Below, one piece after another: positions 47,978 to 60,100 of a DNA stretch of 64,000 nucleotides. Made by a program: the position numbers and the translations under genes. Each line of letters opens with the position of its first letter. Position 1 is the stretch's first letter. This DNA is from Edaphochlamys debaryana. Lineage: Eukaryota > Chlorophyta > Chlorophyceae > Chlamydomonadales. Below the pieces are notes generated by a model. The model ran no database searches and was not told where the DNA came from. It saw only the letters and a program-made list of their open reading frames with translations. The stretch covers positions 124,001-188,000 of the forward strand of contig JAEHOE010000155.1 in the NCBI GenBank assembly GCA_016858145.1, read 5' to 3'.

Positions 47978-49634
47978 GTGAGTGTTACACCAGTGCCGAA
48001 ACGTGCCGCAGAGGCACCTCGGCACAGCTCAATCACGGCCTCACATATATACCAAGCTCGGGTCATACCCCGTACCGCATCCGGCCGCCGCCTTCCAGGA
48101 ACTCAACGTCTGCCCCCTTGCACCAGCAGGGCGTCAGGCCATCAGCCGCCAGCTTCTTAATCACAGGGCCCCCTCTCCTGCCGTAGCGCCCGCCCCAGGG
48201 GAGTGAGGTATGGCGTCACCACCAGTCACCACCCACGCCGGAACTGACGCTTCGATGCAGGCCCCGACAGGCCCCGGCAGGCCCAGACCTCCAAGACGGG
48301 CTAATGCCCGCAAAGCCCCATGCTTGAGGCGCCTGGAGGCTGTCCAGAGCTGCCCTATATATCCCTACCGCAGATCGAAGCGCACCGGTTCCTTAACTCC
48401 GTCAGCTGCTCCCCGCAAGTCAAGCGCAGACCGACACTGCAAAGGCAAGGCTCACGAAACCCGACGCAGCCCCAATACGTCCCGCTCTCAGAGCTGGGGG
48501 CGGCCCCCACACAGCCAAAACGCGGACCACCCCAGCCACGGCACAAATGAGCCACCGTTAAGCAGCGCCGCACGCAGGGACAATGAGGTGCCTGGGCGGC
48601 AAGGCATCTGGAGCGAGGTCTCGGTGCCAGGCCGGGTCAGGGTGGTCAGGGTGAGGGGGGGGGGGGGGGCGGCACAGCGGCAGGGCGCAGGGTGGAGGGC
48701 AGGGGTGGGGTGACACGCCACGCCGGTGGAGTGAGTGCTTGGGGCCCGCTACGGCCTTTCCTGCAGATGCGGTGCAGTTTCATTCGGGATTCGGTCCACA
48801 CCTGGACGCACCGGTGTGGTAAGGGGAGCCAGGGCCATCCCCTGCCCCAATCGTGCCTCAAGCGCCACCCACGGCCCCCCCAATGGACCTGGTCTTCGGG
48901 TCAGCTCTTGGCTGCGCCGACGGCATGCGAACAGAGGGGTTGAAGCCGTGCCAGCGTCTGTGTGCCCGCAGCGTCTATGTGCCAGCGTCTGGTCGGCCAC
49001 ACCGCATGAAGACAGTGCTGCTCCTCCCCTTGGCCCTTGCCCCTTGGGCTTGGAGGCGCCTTCCTTCGAATCGGTAGCAGCTCCAAGAGATGAGGAGGGC
49101 AACGAGGGTCCCGCAGGAAAGGAACCTTGGCAGCCGACAGAGGGTCCCGCATCACGTGCAACCTTAAGCTGGCTTCAAAAGTTCACGGCAAACCTGGTCG
49201 ACCCGGGCACCGCGCCGCGCGTTGTCTGTAAAATCCTGGTCGATGAGACGAGCGGACTGCCTACGACGACGGCGCGCTCCGGCCCTCGTGGCCTACATGG
49301 GAGACGCCCCCTAGGGCTTGCCCAGTTGCCTTTCGGCTATACGCAACGCCAGGGACACATGGCGGCTGACGTCCGGCTGGGGCCGTGGGCTGGAGGACTC
49401 AGACGGAGGCACGGAGGCACGGAGCACACCAGCAGGAAAGGGCAGGACGGCCAGCCAGGCCCGGCCAGGCGCCGCCCTTCGCACCTGCTTGGTAACCTCA
49501 GCGCAGCCCTAACCCGGGAGGCCAGGAGCCCTACCTCGCACCAACCCCAAGCAAGTCCCAACACAAGCTCAAGACGTGGAACTGAGGTTCAGAGGAACGG
49601 TATGGCGAGCGGAAGGCGCACTCTGGGCACACGT
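47978..49634. other. spacer between the two copies of the duplicated region
   Basis: It begins with a GAGT microsatellite (about 47965-47984) and contains a G run near 48655-48670. A 363-codon plus-strand frame (48735-49826) crosses into the duplicated promoter block and shows no domain-like features, so I do not call it. Confidence 0.45.
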
Positions 49635-50177
49635 CCGACCGAGCCCGAGTGCCGACATGTCCTTCCCGGCACGGGACCGCGTCACGTAATCCGCGGTTGG
49701 TCCTCCCCGTCCTGCCACCAGCCGCCCGCAGATCGCCGCGCTTATCACTCAGGCAGTGAGCAGGCCGGGGGTTGGGTTGCCAGTCGCAACCGACACGCGC
49801 GGGTGACACGCGCGGCGCACGGATGACAGCGTCCTGACCGCACTTAGCCCGCAGGCCATCGCCATCGCAGGGACCGCAAGCTCCACCGTGTACAGGCGAT
49901 GGTAGAGAGCAGCAACGGGCGGGAGCGCCCCTTGCGGGCGGGCCCGCGCCCGCCGGATGCATTTATGGCCCTAGCAGACAAGGGCTGTGTGACGAGGGCG
50001 AGCGTGCCAAGCCCGCGTACAAAGTGAAGCGTGGCTGGTGGTCTTCGAGGCGAAGGGCCCCGTGGAGAGGCGCCCCAGCGGCCGCTTTTTGGTACGGCCC
50101 CCATGCGTCGCAGTTCCAGTTAAACCCTCTTGAGAGCGCCCCAGCCGCCGATCCGCAGCTAGCTCCACACAGGCACC
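49635..50177 (+). promoter_or_regulatory. carrier gene upstream region (intact copy of duplication)
   Basis: This is the uninterrupted counterpart of 45993-46421 plus 47768-47890. It ends directly at the carrier ATG and so should include its promoter and 5' UTR. No TATA-like element was pinpointed. Confidence 0.5.
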
Positions 50178-53100
50178 ATGGCTTGCTCGTCGTCCCAGTC
50201 CCTGGTGCTGGCCCCAGCGCAGCTCTCCTTCGCGGTAGAGCGCGCCGATGGCGGGTTCAGTCTCGGAAAGGCCCTCAAGAGGGGCAGTAGCCCGGCAGTG
50301 GTGCCGATGGGCTCGTGCCCTGTTGTGTCCACGGGCGCGGCTTGCTCCTTCACCACCCGCGGGTCAGCTGTCGCGGGCCGCAAGCTTGCATCTCGGCGCG
50401 CGGTCGCTCGGTCTCGCCTGGCCGGTGCGCCCTTCGCGAGCCTAAGCCTGGCTGCCGTGACTATGTCTGCACCCTCCGCGGCCTCGGGCTCGGCCGAGCC
50501 CAAGAAGAAGAAGTCGATGAGCGAGATCCTCTCAGTCGCGGGCAAGAAGGCCCTGTCTGGCGGTGTGCCCGGCATGGTCGCTATGGGCATCCAGGTGCTG
50601 TCGCTGATGTGGCTGCGCACGACCATCAACTACCAGGCAAGTTGCCGACTGGCGTTGGGGCTCGGCGGGCGCACGGCCTCTCTGGAGGGGTGCGTGGGCT
50701 TGCTCTCGGCCCCCTGGCACCGCACTGCCCAGCTCCACATGAAATCCGGGTCCTGGCTCCTCCCTTGCCCTCTCGTTTGTGAATGGCCTTCCACCTGCAA
50801 GGGTGTTTCCTTAGGCTTGGGCACGTGCGCTTGGCCCGGCGAGTCCTACTCCGCTGATACCCTTGCAGATTCTCCTCCACGCTCACCGAATCTTTCCCCT
50901 CTCCTCCCCCTTTCTCTCCATACTCCGTCCCGCAGTACCGGTACGGCACCACGACCATGGAGGCGATCCGTACGCTGTACGCGCAGGGCGGCATCCCCCG
51001 CTTCTACCAGGGCCTGGCCCCCGCCCTCATCCAGGTGTGTGTGGGGGTCGGTGGGGCCTTGGGAGGGGCGGTCTTGATGTATTGAGGATTGAATAGCGAG
51101 AGAAGGGGCTGGCGAGGACGGGTTGGGTGCGGTTTCTTGTCTCGGTGCGGGTGCGGGTGTTGGTGCGGGCTTGGTCCCCGTAAGGGATGGGAGCCTTGGG
51201 GTGGGGTGGGGTGGGTCTGGGGTGGGTCTGGGGTGGGGTTGTGCCAGGGGGTTGTGCTGCGATTAGCGGGCTCGGGAAGGGGCACTGCACGCCCCACTGC
51301 GTGCCAGTCGGGTGGGACGGACACGGCTCCTAGGGTGCGGGTGCACGCGGCGGTTGCCCAAACAACGCGGTCGTAGGGACCCGTTCGACTGAAGCCGCGA
51401 GGGGCATGGGGTGGGGGTGGTTGAGGCCCGACCGTGTCCTCTGGGCGTAGCCCGGGCCCCGCGGGACCCAGCCCCGGGAAGCGGCAGCAGGAGCCATCGG
51501 CAGATCTGACACGCCGCGGTGCCGCGGGGCTTGACGCTTTCCACTCCTCCAACTCCGCCCCACCCCCTCCGCGATACCCCTTCTCAACACCCCGTCCTCA
51601 ACACCCCCTCTTCAACACCCGCTCCCTCCCTTCCTCCACACCCCTCCCACCCTCCCCTCTACAGGGCCCGCTCTCCCGCTTCGGCGACACCGCCGCCAAC
51701 ACGGGCACCCTGGCGCTGCTGGAGAACGTGGACATGCCGGTGGCCTTCAAGACTGTGGCGGCCTCGCTGGCGGCCGGCGCCTTCCGCATCGTGCTCATGC
51801 CCGTGGACGCCTGCAAGACCATCCTGCAGGTGGGGGGGCTTGGGGGGGAGGGTCTGACAGGCGGAGGGGGAGAGGGGAAGGGGGAGGTGGGAGAGGATGA
51901 AGGGGGAGAGGGGCATTGTGTGTGTGGGGGGGGTTCACGTCCGTCGAAGCGTGCAAGACCATCCCGCAGGAGGGGGGGTTTGTGGGGGAGGGGCAAGGAG
52001 GGGGGAAAGGGTTGTCATGCCCGCGGACGCGTGCACGATACCCGTGCAGGCTGGCTCGTGACCGTCGCTCTCGCCGCCCCCTTTCCCCCCCCCCCGGCAG
52101 GTGGAGGGCAAGAACGGCTTCGCTGCCCTCATGAACAAGGTCAAGGTGAGGGGGGGGGAGGGGGGGGGGCAGGGGGGAGGGGAGAGGAGCCTTGGAGAGC
52201 GAAGGAAGAGATAGAGCGGCAGCCAGCGAGCCCGATGCGCACCGAGGTCCAGAGCGGAAGGAGGGGGCAGGGCAGGGGGGAGGGGAGGCGGAAAGAGGGG
52301 GCAGGGCGGAAGGGGAGTCAAGGGGTGAGGGAGCAGGGCCGAAACGGGAAGGGAACACCGCGCCCATGCGAAGACTGGGTGAGGTCGAGTAGGAAGCAGA
52401 CAGCAGCAGGCGGAGGGGAAGGCCAGGCCATGCGGCGAGAGCGGAGGCTGGTGGCAAAGCCGAGGGGGACGGTCAGGCGGATTGCCGGCAGGGAGGGCAG
52501 GGGAGATGGAGGCGGGAGGGGTGGAAGGACGGCAGTCCTGCGGACGGGCGACGGGTTAGAATGATGTCGCAGCGAGGCGACGTGCTCCCGCACACCCCCA
52601 CCCCCTTCCTCAAACACCCCCCACCTTCCTCCCCCCCCACCTTCCCCCCCCAACCCACCAGGTGGGCGGCCCCTCGGTGCTCTACCACGGCGCCCTGGCC
52701 GCCTCCGTGGCCACCTTCGTGGGGCACTACCCCTGGTTCGCCACCTACAACTCCCTCAACGCCTTCCTGCCCAAGTGAGGGGGGATCCTTGGGGGGGAGG
52801 GGGGAGAGGCGGAAGGGCGTGTGTGTTTGTTGGACACACGTGGGGCACTACCCCTGGTTCCCTGAACGCCCACCTGCCCAAGCGAGGGGGGACTCTTGGG
52901 GGGGGGGGGGGAGGGGGAAGTGGTGATGAACGCAGCCCAGGTGAGGAAGGAGGGGGGGGGTAAGAACGGGTGGTTTGCGTATGGATTGATGAGCGTATGG
53001 AGAAAAAGAGCGGCAGCCAGAGTGCTCGGGGGCGGGGGCGGGGAAGGGTTCGGGGACAGGAGTCTGGGGTAGTGGGGTGGAGGCGGGGGGGAGGAACCGA

Positions 53101-55186
53101 AAGGCTCGAGGGGGAAAGGAGGCGGGGGGAGGCGGCGGGAAGCCGAGGGCCGTGACGGGGTCAAGGCTCAGCAATAACCGGGGACGGAGGCGGCTGGGCG
53201 GTTCATGATTGAGTCCCCTGGGCGCGTGGAATTGTGAAGCTGGGAAGGCGCCACGGCAGTCCAGCGGACTCGGGCGGTTCCCCGAGCGTTTTGGTGATCG
53301 TGCGCTGATGTGCTGACTGACCCCTCCTCTTCTCTCGTACCAACCGTACGGCAGGTACGAAGACGACCTGGTCAAGAAGCTGCTGCGCTCGGCCTTCATC
53401 GGCTTCTGCTCGTCCTTCGTCAGCGACTGCTGCTCCAACAGGTGCGTGCGAGCGGGCGCGCCTGCTTGCAAGACCTGTTTTGGGGAACGCGCGGAGGAAG
53501 GCATACTGGGTGGAAGGTTGGTTGGAATACGCTTGCGGGGCCCAGAACAGCGTACGGCGTGCTTATCCTGTGAGCGCGTGCGTGCGTGCGCGCGAGTGGC
53601 CCCGCGGGTGGGAGAAGCCGAGGAACGGGGTCGGGTGGAAGGAAGGCGTCATGGGGATGGGGCGGTGGAGGAAAGGAGCAGCTGGGAGGGAAGAGGGGCT
53701 GCGTGCACGGGGGAGGTGCAGCGCTCTGGGGGGGGAGGCAGCTAGTGCGGGCTCAAGGGCGGGGGACCCGCGGGACAAGGGCGCGTCCCGCTGTCGGCGG
53801 GCTCTCAGGCCGCCGCTGTCCACTCCACGACGCTGCATGCATCCCTCCCCTGCCCCCTTCCCCCCCTCCCCCGCGGAACCACGCATCCCACTGTTGGCCC
53901 TGCCTGCCCCTCGGATGCACATCGGGCTCGCCGGCCGCCGCCTCGCTTGCCCCTTACATGAAACACAACCTGTCTGTCCCCCCCTCCCCCCTCCCCCCAG
54001 CATCCGCGTGATCAAGACCACCAAACAGACCGCCACCATCCCCATGACCTACACGGAGGTGAGGGAGGGCAGGGGGTTGAGGGTGTAGGGTTCGGGGGTT
54101 GGCCACCGTGCCAACGACCTACACGGAGTTGCGTAAGTTGATGTGTGTTTAGGATGCGTAGGGTGGGCGCGTGATACGTAGAAGTTGATGTGTGTGTGGA
54201 GCTGCAGGGGGTAGGGAGGGCGGAGGAAGGGGGGAGGGATGAGGGGCGGAGGTAGGGTTGGGGGCAGTGGATGTGTTTGCAGCCGGGTTGCGCGTGTGAG
54301 CCTGGGCGGGGTTGCCGTAGTTGCCTCGAGGGGTCCCCGGAAGCCAGGTGAAGCCCCATACAAATGACCACCAGCGGCTCCCCTTGTTTGTCCGGGTTGA
54401 GCCAGGGCTGAGTCATGGCTTGCAGCGTCGTCCCGGCGCCTGGCTTCGCCGGCTGCACGCTGACCCCGCCCCCCTCCGTGCTCCCTCCCCCCCCCTCCTC
54501 CCCCTCCCCCCCTCCCCCCTTCCCCCCAGGTGGTCAAGGAGATTGTGGCCAAGGAGGGCGTCTCTGGCCTCTTCTTCCGCGGCCTGGGCACCAAGATCAT
54601 CACCAACGGCATCCAGGCAAGAGGGGAGGGAGGCAACAGGGGGGGAAGCAGGGCGGAAGGGAGGTAACAAGGGGGGGAGGGGAGGCCTGGGCACCAAGGT
54701 CAATACCAAAGGGCATCCAGGCGAGAGGGAATAGCTGGCAGGGGGGTTTTGAGGGCATCGGGGTGGTGGAGAAGGCGGGGGGCAGGGCGCAGGACCCATA
54801 CGTGGTGCGCTGAGTCAGCACGCTGCTGGGACAGCGCTCACCGCTCTCTTGCCATGACGCAAACGTCACCTCACTTCAGCCAAATACAAGGCCACCAGAT
54901 CGGTTCGGTCTGCTGGGGGCTAGGCACCTGGGGGTGCGTCGCTGGCCCCCCAAGGGGCAAGCACGCAGACGTGTCCAACCCACAAGTGTCCCCCTCCCCC
55001 TCCCCCTAAACCCTGAACCCTGAACCCCCCACCCCCAAACAGGGCATCATGTTCTCCGTCATGTGGCGCCTGGGCCAGGACTACTGGAACAAGCAGGCGG
55101 CGGAGAAGGAGGCGGCGGAGAAGGCCGCGGCGGACGCGGCCGACAAGGCGGCCGCCGCCGCCGCCGACCCCAAGAAGAAGAAGTGA
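50178..55186 (+). CDS. mitochondrial-carrier-family protein, probably plastid envelope
   Basis: Nine exons join in phase: 50178-50636, 50936-51034, 51665-51829, 52101-52145, 52662-52774, 53355-53441, 54001-54058, 54530-54616 and 55043-55186 (418 residues). About 110 N-terminal residues rich in Ser, Ala and Arg precede the carrier fold and look like a plastid transit peptide, so a chloroplast carrier is the better guess; the solute is unknown. The three repeats of the SLC25 fold are visible. The second has the signature PVDACK (232-237). The first and third are degenerate, but [11 protein letters not shown] and [16 protein letters not shown] are clear. The C-terminus is Ala/Lys-rich (DPKKKK). 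Introns 1 and 8 use GC donors (CAG|GCAAG). Several introns contain decayed copies of the preceding exon end. Confidence 0.85.
51925..52050 (+). repeat. two decayed copies of the exon 3 end inside intron 3 (carrier)
   Basis: The exon 3 end (GACGCCTGCAAGACCATCCTGCAG then a G-rich donor) recurs at about 51935-51970 as GAAGCGTGCAAGACCATCCC... and again at about 52014-52044 as CATGCCCGCGGACGCGTGCA.... Both copies keep the exon-to-intron order but have lost the GT. Confidence 0.7.
52839..52905 (+). repeat. decayed copy of the exon 5 end inside intron 5 (carrier)
   Basis: Bases 52839-52860 equal 52719-52740 exactly (22 bases). After a 14-base deletion the copy resumes as CTGCCCAAGCGAGGGGGGA against the true CTGCCCAAGTGAGGGGGGA, so the donor GT is now GC. 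Confidence 0.85.
54100..54132 (+). repeat. decayed copy of the exon 7 end inside intron 7 (carrier)
   Basis: GCCACC..CC.A.GACCTACACGGAG of the true exon end (54032-54058) recurs here with a few changes, followed by TTGCG instead of the donor GTGAG. Confidence 0.7.
54683..54732 (+). repeat. decayed copy of the exon 8 end inside intron 8 (carrier)
   Basis: GGCCTGGGCACCAAG and GGCATCCAGGC of the exon 8 end (about 54580-54618) recur here in order, with a GCGAGAGGG donor-like sequence in place of GCAAGAGGG. Confidence 0.8.
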
Positions 55187-57122
55187 GCGCAGGGTGAGGG
55201 GCGGCCGTGGGGCGTGGGGTGTGGGGCACGAGGCGGCGAGCCTGCCACCCTGCCACACGCCCGGAAGATTGTGGGTGGGTGGGCCGGCCTCGGGTCCGGC
55301 TATGCTGCGTGGGCGTGGGCTTACGGTCGTTGGGGCCTACAGGCCCGGCGCGGGAGCGTGGTCCCCGCCGATGCGCTGGCTTGGGGCGGGGTTGGCGTGG
55401 TCGCGTGTGGAGGCGGCGGGGAGGTGTGAGGCCTAGGGGGGCGCACCCCCAGAGGGGTACGCGGAGAGGCGAGGAGGAGGAGAAAGAAGAAGAGGTGAGC
55501 GCAGTGAGGGGCGCGAGACGTGGGGAAGAAATCTCGGAGACGGATTGAGGGGTGTGGAAGATGATCTGATGGTGGATTTGCTGGGCTGGGCGTACGGCAT
55601 GGGATGACTGCTGGGGGTTGGTACGGTGACGGGGTGGTATGGAGCAGGGGAGGAGGGGGGGTTCTCCTGTCCACGCAGGCTTGTGTGGGGTGTTTGCTCC
55701 CGGGCCGCTGGCGGGGTGCCCCATGTGCATATGGATGGTGGTGGTGACGAGGGTGGGGGATGTGAGTGTTGACGGCGGAGCCGCTGTCACTGTGGAGAAA
55801 CACGCTGTTGCGAGCTGGGATTTGCAGTTCTTGACCGTACTTGTCTATTCCTTTGGCGAAGAACGTTGGACCTTCGTGTGCTGTGTGCTGTGAGCGCTTG
55901 CCTACCGGTATCATTCAAACATCATAGAACACACGGTGCGGGCTATGCGCCTTGCAGGTTGAGTAAAGCTCGAGATCAGACTCGCGGGGGAGGAGGACCC
56001 CTGACTTGCAGGGGGACACTGTACTCGCATGGGCCGTGCAGCGTAGCCAGGGTGACGACGACGTGGGATGCAGCTGATCGCATCTAAGCTGTGCGCGACG
56101 CAACAGGAAGAAGGGGGGCTTCTATGCTCGCAGGGGCCGTGCAGCGTAGGAAGAAGGGGGGCGGTGCCGTGGGCGGGGTTGGGGCGAGGCACGCACCTGC
56201 CCAGGTGCCCTCGGACACGCGCCAGCGGAAGCCAGCGCGTTGGCGTCGAGTGCGCTCGCACGACACCGATTCGTAGACGCTATATCGTGCTGCTGTGAGT
56301 GGTGTGATGCGGCCGATGCCCTGGGGCGCTTGCCTGCAAGCGCACCGGTAGCAATCCCTAAGCGCCAACTGCCAATCGCGCGGGGCCTGAGGAGACACTC
56401 TCGCTGTAACTGCCCCGTCCGAGACTCAGGAGCGGGTTTGGTAACAGCATGCGGGGCGCAAGGAGGGGCGTCGCTGAAGTCGCGCGAGTTCGGTTCCACA
56501 TCGAACCTGGGGGCTCGGCATGGCGGGTGGGCCCTTGTCGGGGCGGGCCTGCTTGACACCACAGCCGAGTGCACAGACATACATAGCGAGACCAGGAGCC
56601 TGTAAAACGCTGCTAACTAATCAGGAGCCTCGGGACCTCGCGCTCAACCTCACAGCAACGCGCCCCGACTTGTAGCCCCGAGGCCTCTTTGAGGGGCGGA
56701 CGCAATAGGTAGCCGTGCACATTAGCTCACGACACCAGCTCCCGGCAGCGCCGTGGACTGAGGCACGGGAGCCTCGCTAAGTGGAGTGAAGGTCTCCCGC
56801 CCGCCTGTTCGGCCAGCGGCGCCGACCCCAGCATTGGCGCTGGCAGCATCTCCTGCCTCTGGAATGGCGAAACTGGAGCGGAGCTGAGGCTCGGAGGCCC
56901 TCTTATCGCAGCGGTGTCACCAGACACGCCGCTCTCCCCGGCTAGCAGAGCCAGGGCCGCGTGCTAGGCCAGACACATAGCAAATGGTGGCTCAGGGATC
57001 CTAGGAGTGCGCGAATGTGGCAGCGCGCGCGGCGTTGTGCGGGCGCGGAGCCCATGGCGCAAAGAGCAGCCGGGAAGGGCCACAGACGCTCTTCCCGGCT
57101 GCCTGGATGGTTAGCCTACACA
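55187..57122. other. intergenic: carrier 3' UTR and kinase 5' region
   Basis: Near 55480-55515 the sequence GAAGAAGAGGTGAGCGCAG...GAGGGGCG resembles the carrier stop-codon region (55175-55205). The right part contains a dispersed repeat (56662-56970) that recurs in an intron of the kinase gene. Confidence 0.5.
56662..56970 (+). repeat. dispersed repeat copy 1, upstream of the kinase gene
   Basis: About 309 bp that matches 58698-59057 at roughly 95 percent by eye apart from one indel. It starts GCCCCGACTTG and ends CGTGCTAGGCC in both copies, with unrelated flanks. No terminal inverted repeats or long frame were seen. It lies about 150 bases before the kinase ATG. Confidence 0.85.
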
Positions 57123-60100
57123 ATGGCGCCCAGCGCGCGGGCGTTCCTGCTCGCGGTGACCATGTTGCTGGCCGGCTTGGCGCCCGCGGTCTGGGCGCTC
57201 GACAACTCCTACTGCTCGTCATTTACGGGCACGGGCTCGTGTCCACCTTGCCGCTCGCCTTTCGACCTGTGCACGGTGAGGCCGGAGGGAATCGGGGAAT
57301 GCAGGTGAGGCGGAGCGCGGATTCCTCTCTCCAGCCTTGCAGTTTTTGCCACTTCACGCCCTGCTTCTGCTCCAGCCGGCATCACCTGCGCCGCTTATGC
57401 GGTGATGCGCTTTGCCGTCATCGAGCGTTTCTTGCCCTCCCGCTCCTTGCCCCCCGCAGCCCGTGGACTCCTACTGGGAGTCGGTGGACTTCTGCGTCCT
57501 GCCCGATGCGGACCCTGCGAACGCGCCGTGCGGGGCCCCGGTCGTTCAGGATTTCGTGCTCCCCAGCGATCGCACGCAGACGTCGGGCCAGCTTATAGCC
57601 TTCCAGTATGGCGACATCCTTTACCTCACCTTTAAGATGTATTGTCCCTATGCCCTGCGGCCGGGGCTCCCCAACACGGACGCGCCCTTCACGCTGGGGG
57701 TGTATGTGTGGAACAGCACCGAGCTGCTGGTGCGTGGGCCTCGCCGGACCCGGGGGGGGGGGGCAAAGGCGTTGGCGGCACCCGTGTGGCGGGGGGGGGA
57801 GGAAACCTATGGGGAGCAGCTCCCACGGGGGAGGCTCAGTTGGGGCAGTTGAGGAGTCACAGGAGATGGCTGCCTTCCTGACCCCTCGAGGATGGGTCAA
57901 TCAGTTGGGGTGCCGTCATCTTACGAGCGTGGAGGTGGCGGGCTCCGAGGCACGCCTGAGCCCCAAGCTAGCGCTTGCTCCGATACGCACCACCGCGTGG
58001 GCAGCCCCCGGGGGCCAGGGCCAGGGCCAGGGCAACCCGCTCCCCGCCTCCAACCCTCCCTCCCCTCCCCTCCTCCCCCTCTCCTCCCTCCTCCCTTCCA
58101 ACGCTCCCCTCCCCCCAGGGCTTCCCCCAGTACGCGGACGGGCTCACGCTCTCCTCCGCCGTGTACACCTGCCTCACGGTGGTGGTGGACCTGAGGGCCG
58201 TGTGCGACCCCAACAAGTCGGTGTACATGAGCAACACGCCCAGCGCGGCGGTGAGGGGGATGGGTTGGGGCGGAGGGGGTGGTGCGGGGGAGCTGGGAAC
58301 GAGGGACAGAGGGTATCAGGCAGGGTTTGGGAGGGCTCGGGCCGGCGGGCAGCTTTGGGTCTTGCGGGCTTGGCCATGTCTCTCGCCGTGTCTCCACGGC
58401 CGGCCGGCTGAGCCTTCCCCCCCCCCCTTCCCCCCTCAGGCCAACAAGATGTGCGGCTGCTTCCCCGGCTCCCGGCCCTGCCCCCCCGCGGACCTGTCCC
58501 GGGCGGACCTGGTGGTGCTGCAGCCCTCCCTCTACACCTCGCCCTCGCCCCAGGTGCGATCCCCTGCCACCCGACCGCCCCTTACCCCCCCCCCCCCTTC
58601 CCGAGCGGCTCACGGCATAGGCATGTTCGCCGCTTCCCCGCCGGCGCCTTCGCCGCTGCTGCGTGGCTCGATCTGGCCTCGCCTGACGCAAACCGGGGCC
58701 CCGACTTGCGGCCCCGTCAGCCCCTGTTGAGGGGCGGACGCAGTAGGCAGCCGTGCGTGCACATTAGCTTAGCACATTAGCACATGAGGACATGGGCACA
58801 TGAGCACATTAGCTCACGACACCAGCTCCCGGCAGCGCCGTGGACTGGGGCACGGGAGCCTCGCTAAGTGGAGTGAAGGTCTCCCGCCCGCCTGTTCGGC
58901 CAGCGGCGCCGACCCCAGCCTTGGCGCTGGCAGCATCTCCTGCCACTGGAATGGCGAAACTGGAGCGGAGCTGAGGCTCGGAGGCGCTCTTATCGCAGCG
59001 GTGTCGCCAGACACGCCGCTCTCCCCGGCTAGCAGAGCCAGGGCCGCGTGCTAGGCCCCAGACCCACAGCAGCTTCCCGCATGGTGCTCAAATAGGGTCA
59101 GCATACATACAGGGCAAATGATGGCCCGGGGGCTATGGGGCACCACATGCCACAGCCAGGCCCTTGCTCATCATCACCTAACCTCACTCGTGTTGATGCG
59201 CCCTTGACCCCTGACCGCATGTGTCCCCGCCTCCTCCCTCTGCAGAACTGCCGCGTCACCTCGGGCGCCGGGCTGACCCGGTACATGCTGGACACCCCGG
59301 ACGGCTCGGGCTTCCTGCAGTGGGACCCGGTGGCGTGCGGGCCCGTAGGCACGCCGCGGCCGGACGGCTCCGCCTCGGCGCCCCCGCGCTCCCCCACGGG
59401 CTCACGCTCGGACGAGCTGCCCAACTCTCCCTCGGCCCCCACCTCCCCCCTGCCGCCCTCGCCCTTCTCGCCCCCGCCCGCGCCCAGCAAGTCCCCCCCG
59501 CCGGCCTCGCGCCCGCCCCCCCGGCTCGTCCCCGAGTCGAACTCCTCCCCTCCGCCCCCCACCCCGGCCTCCACCCCCACCCCCTCCCCCTCCCCCTCCC
59601 CCTCCCCGACCGCCACCCCGAGTCCGGCCCCAGTCGCCTCGCCCTCGCCCACCCCCACGCCCGTGCCCAACCCCGAGGCCTCGCCCTCCCCCACCCCCAC
59701 GCCGGAGCCTGTCATTACCCCGCCCCCGCCCTCCTCTGCTCACATTGATGACGGGTCGGGCGTGCACGGCTCCCCTTTCCCCACGGAGCACCCGCCCCCC
59801 GAGCCGCCCTCCCCGCCCTCTCCGGAGCCGCCCGCGTACCACACCAATGCAGCCAAGTCCTTCTTCCAGGGCGCCGGGATTGGCGTCCTGATTGGCTGCG
59901 GAGCGGTTGGATTCGCTATCCTGTGCTGCTGCGGGATCTCGATCTACGTGTACTGCCGCCGTAACCGTCGCGAGGGATCGTCGGTTGACGGTGACGACTT
60001 CAACGGCTCTGTCGGCGGCGTGCTCGACGATGACAAGTCGCTGACCAACTTCTCCTTCGCCATGGTGCCGCACGCGTACGACAAGCACGGCGACCGCAGC

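Noticed and set aside
48735..49826. 363-codon plus-strand frame before the carrier gene
   Set aside because: It runs through the duplicated promoter block, has no domain or signal, and its end is shared only because the DNA is duplicated.
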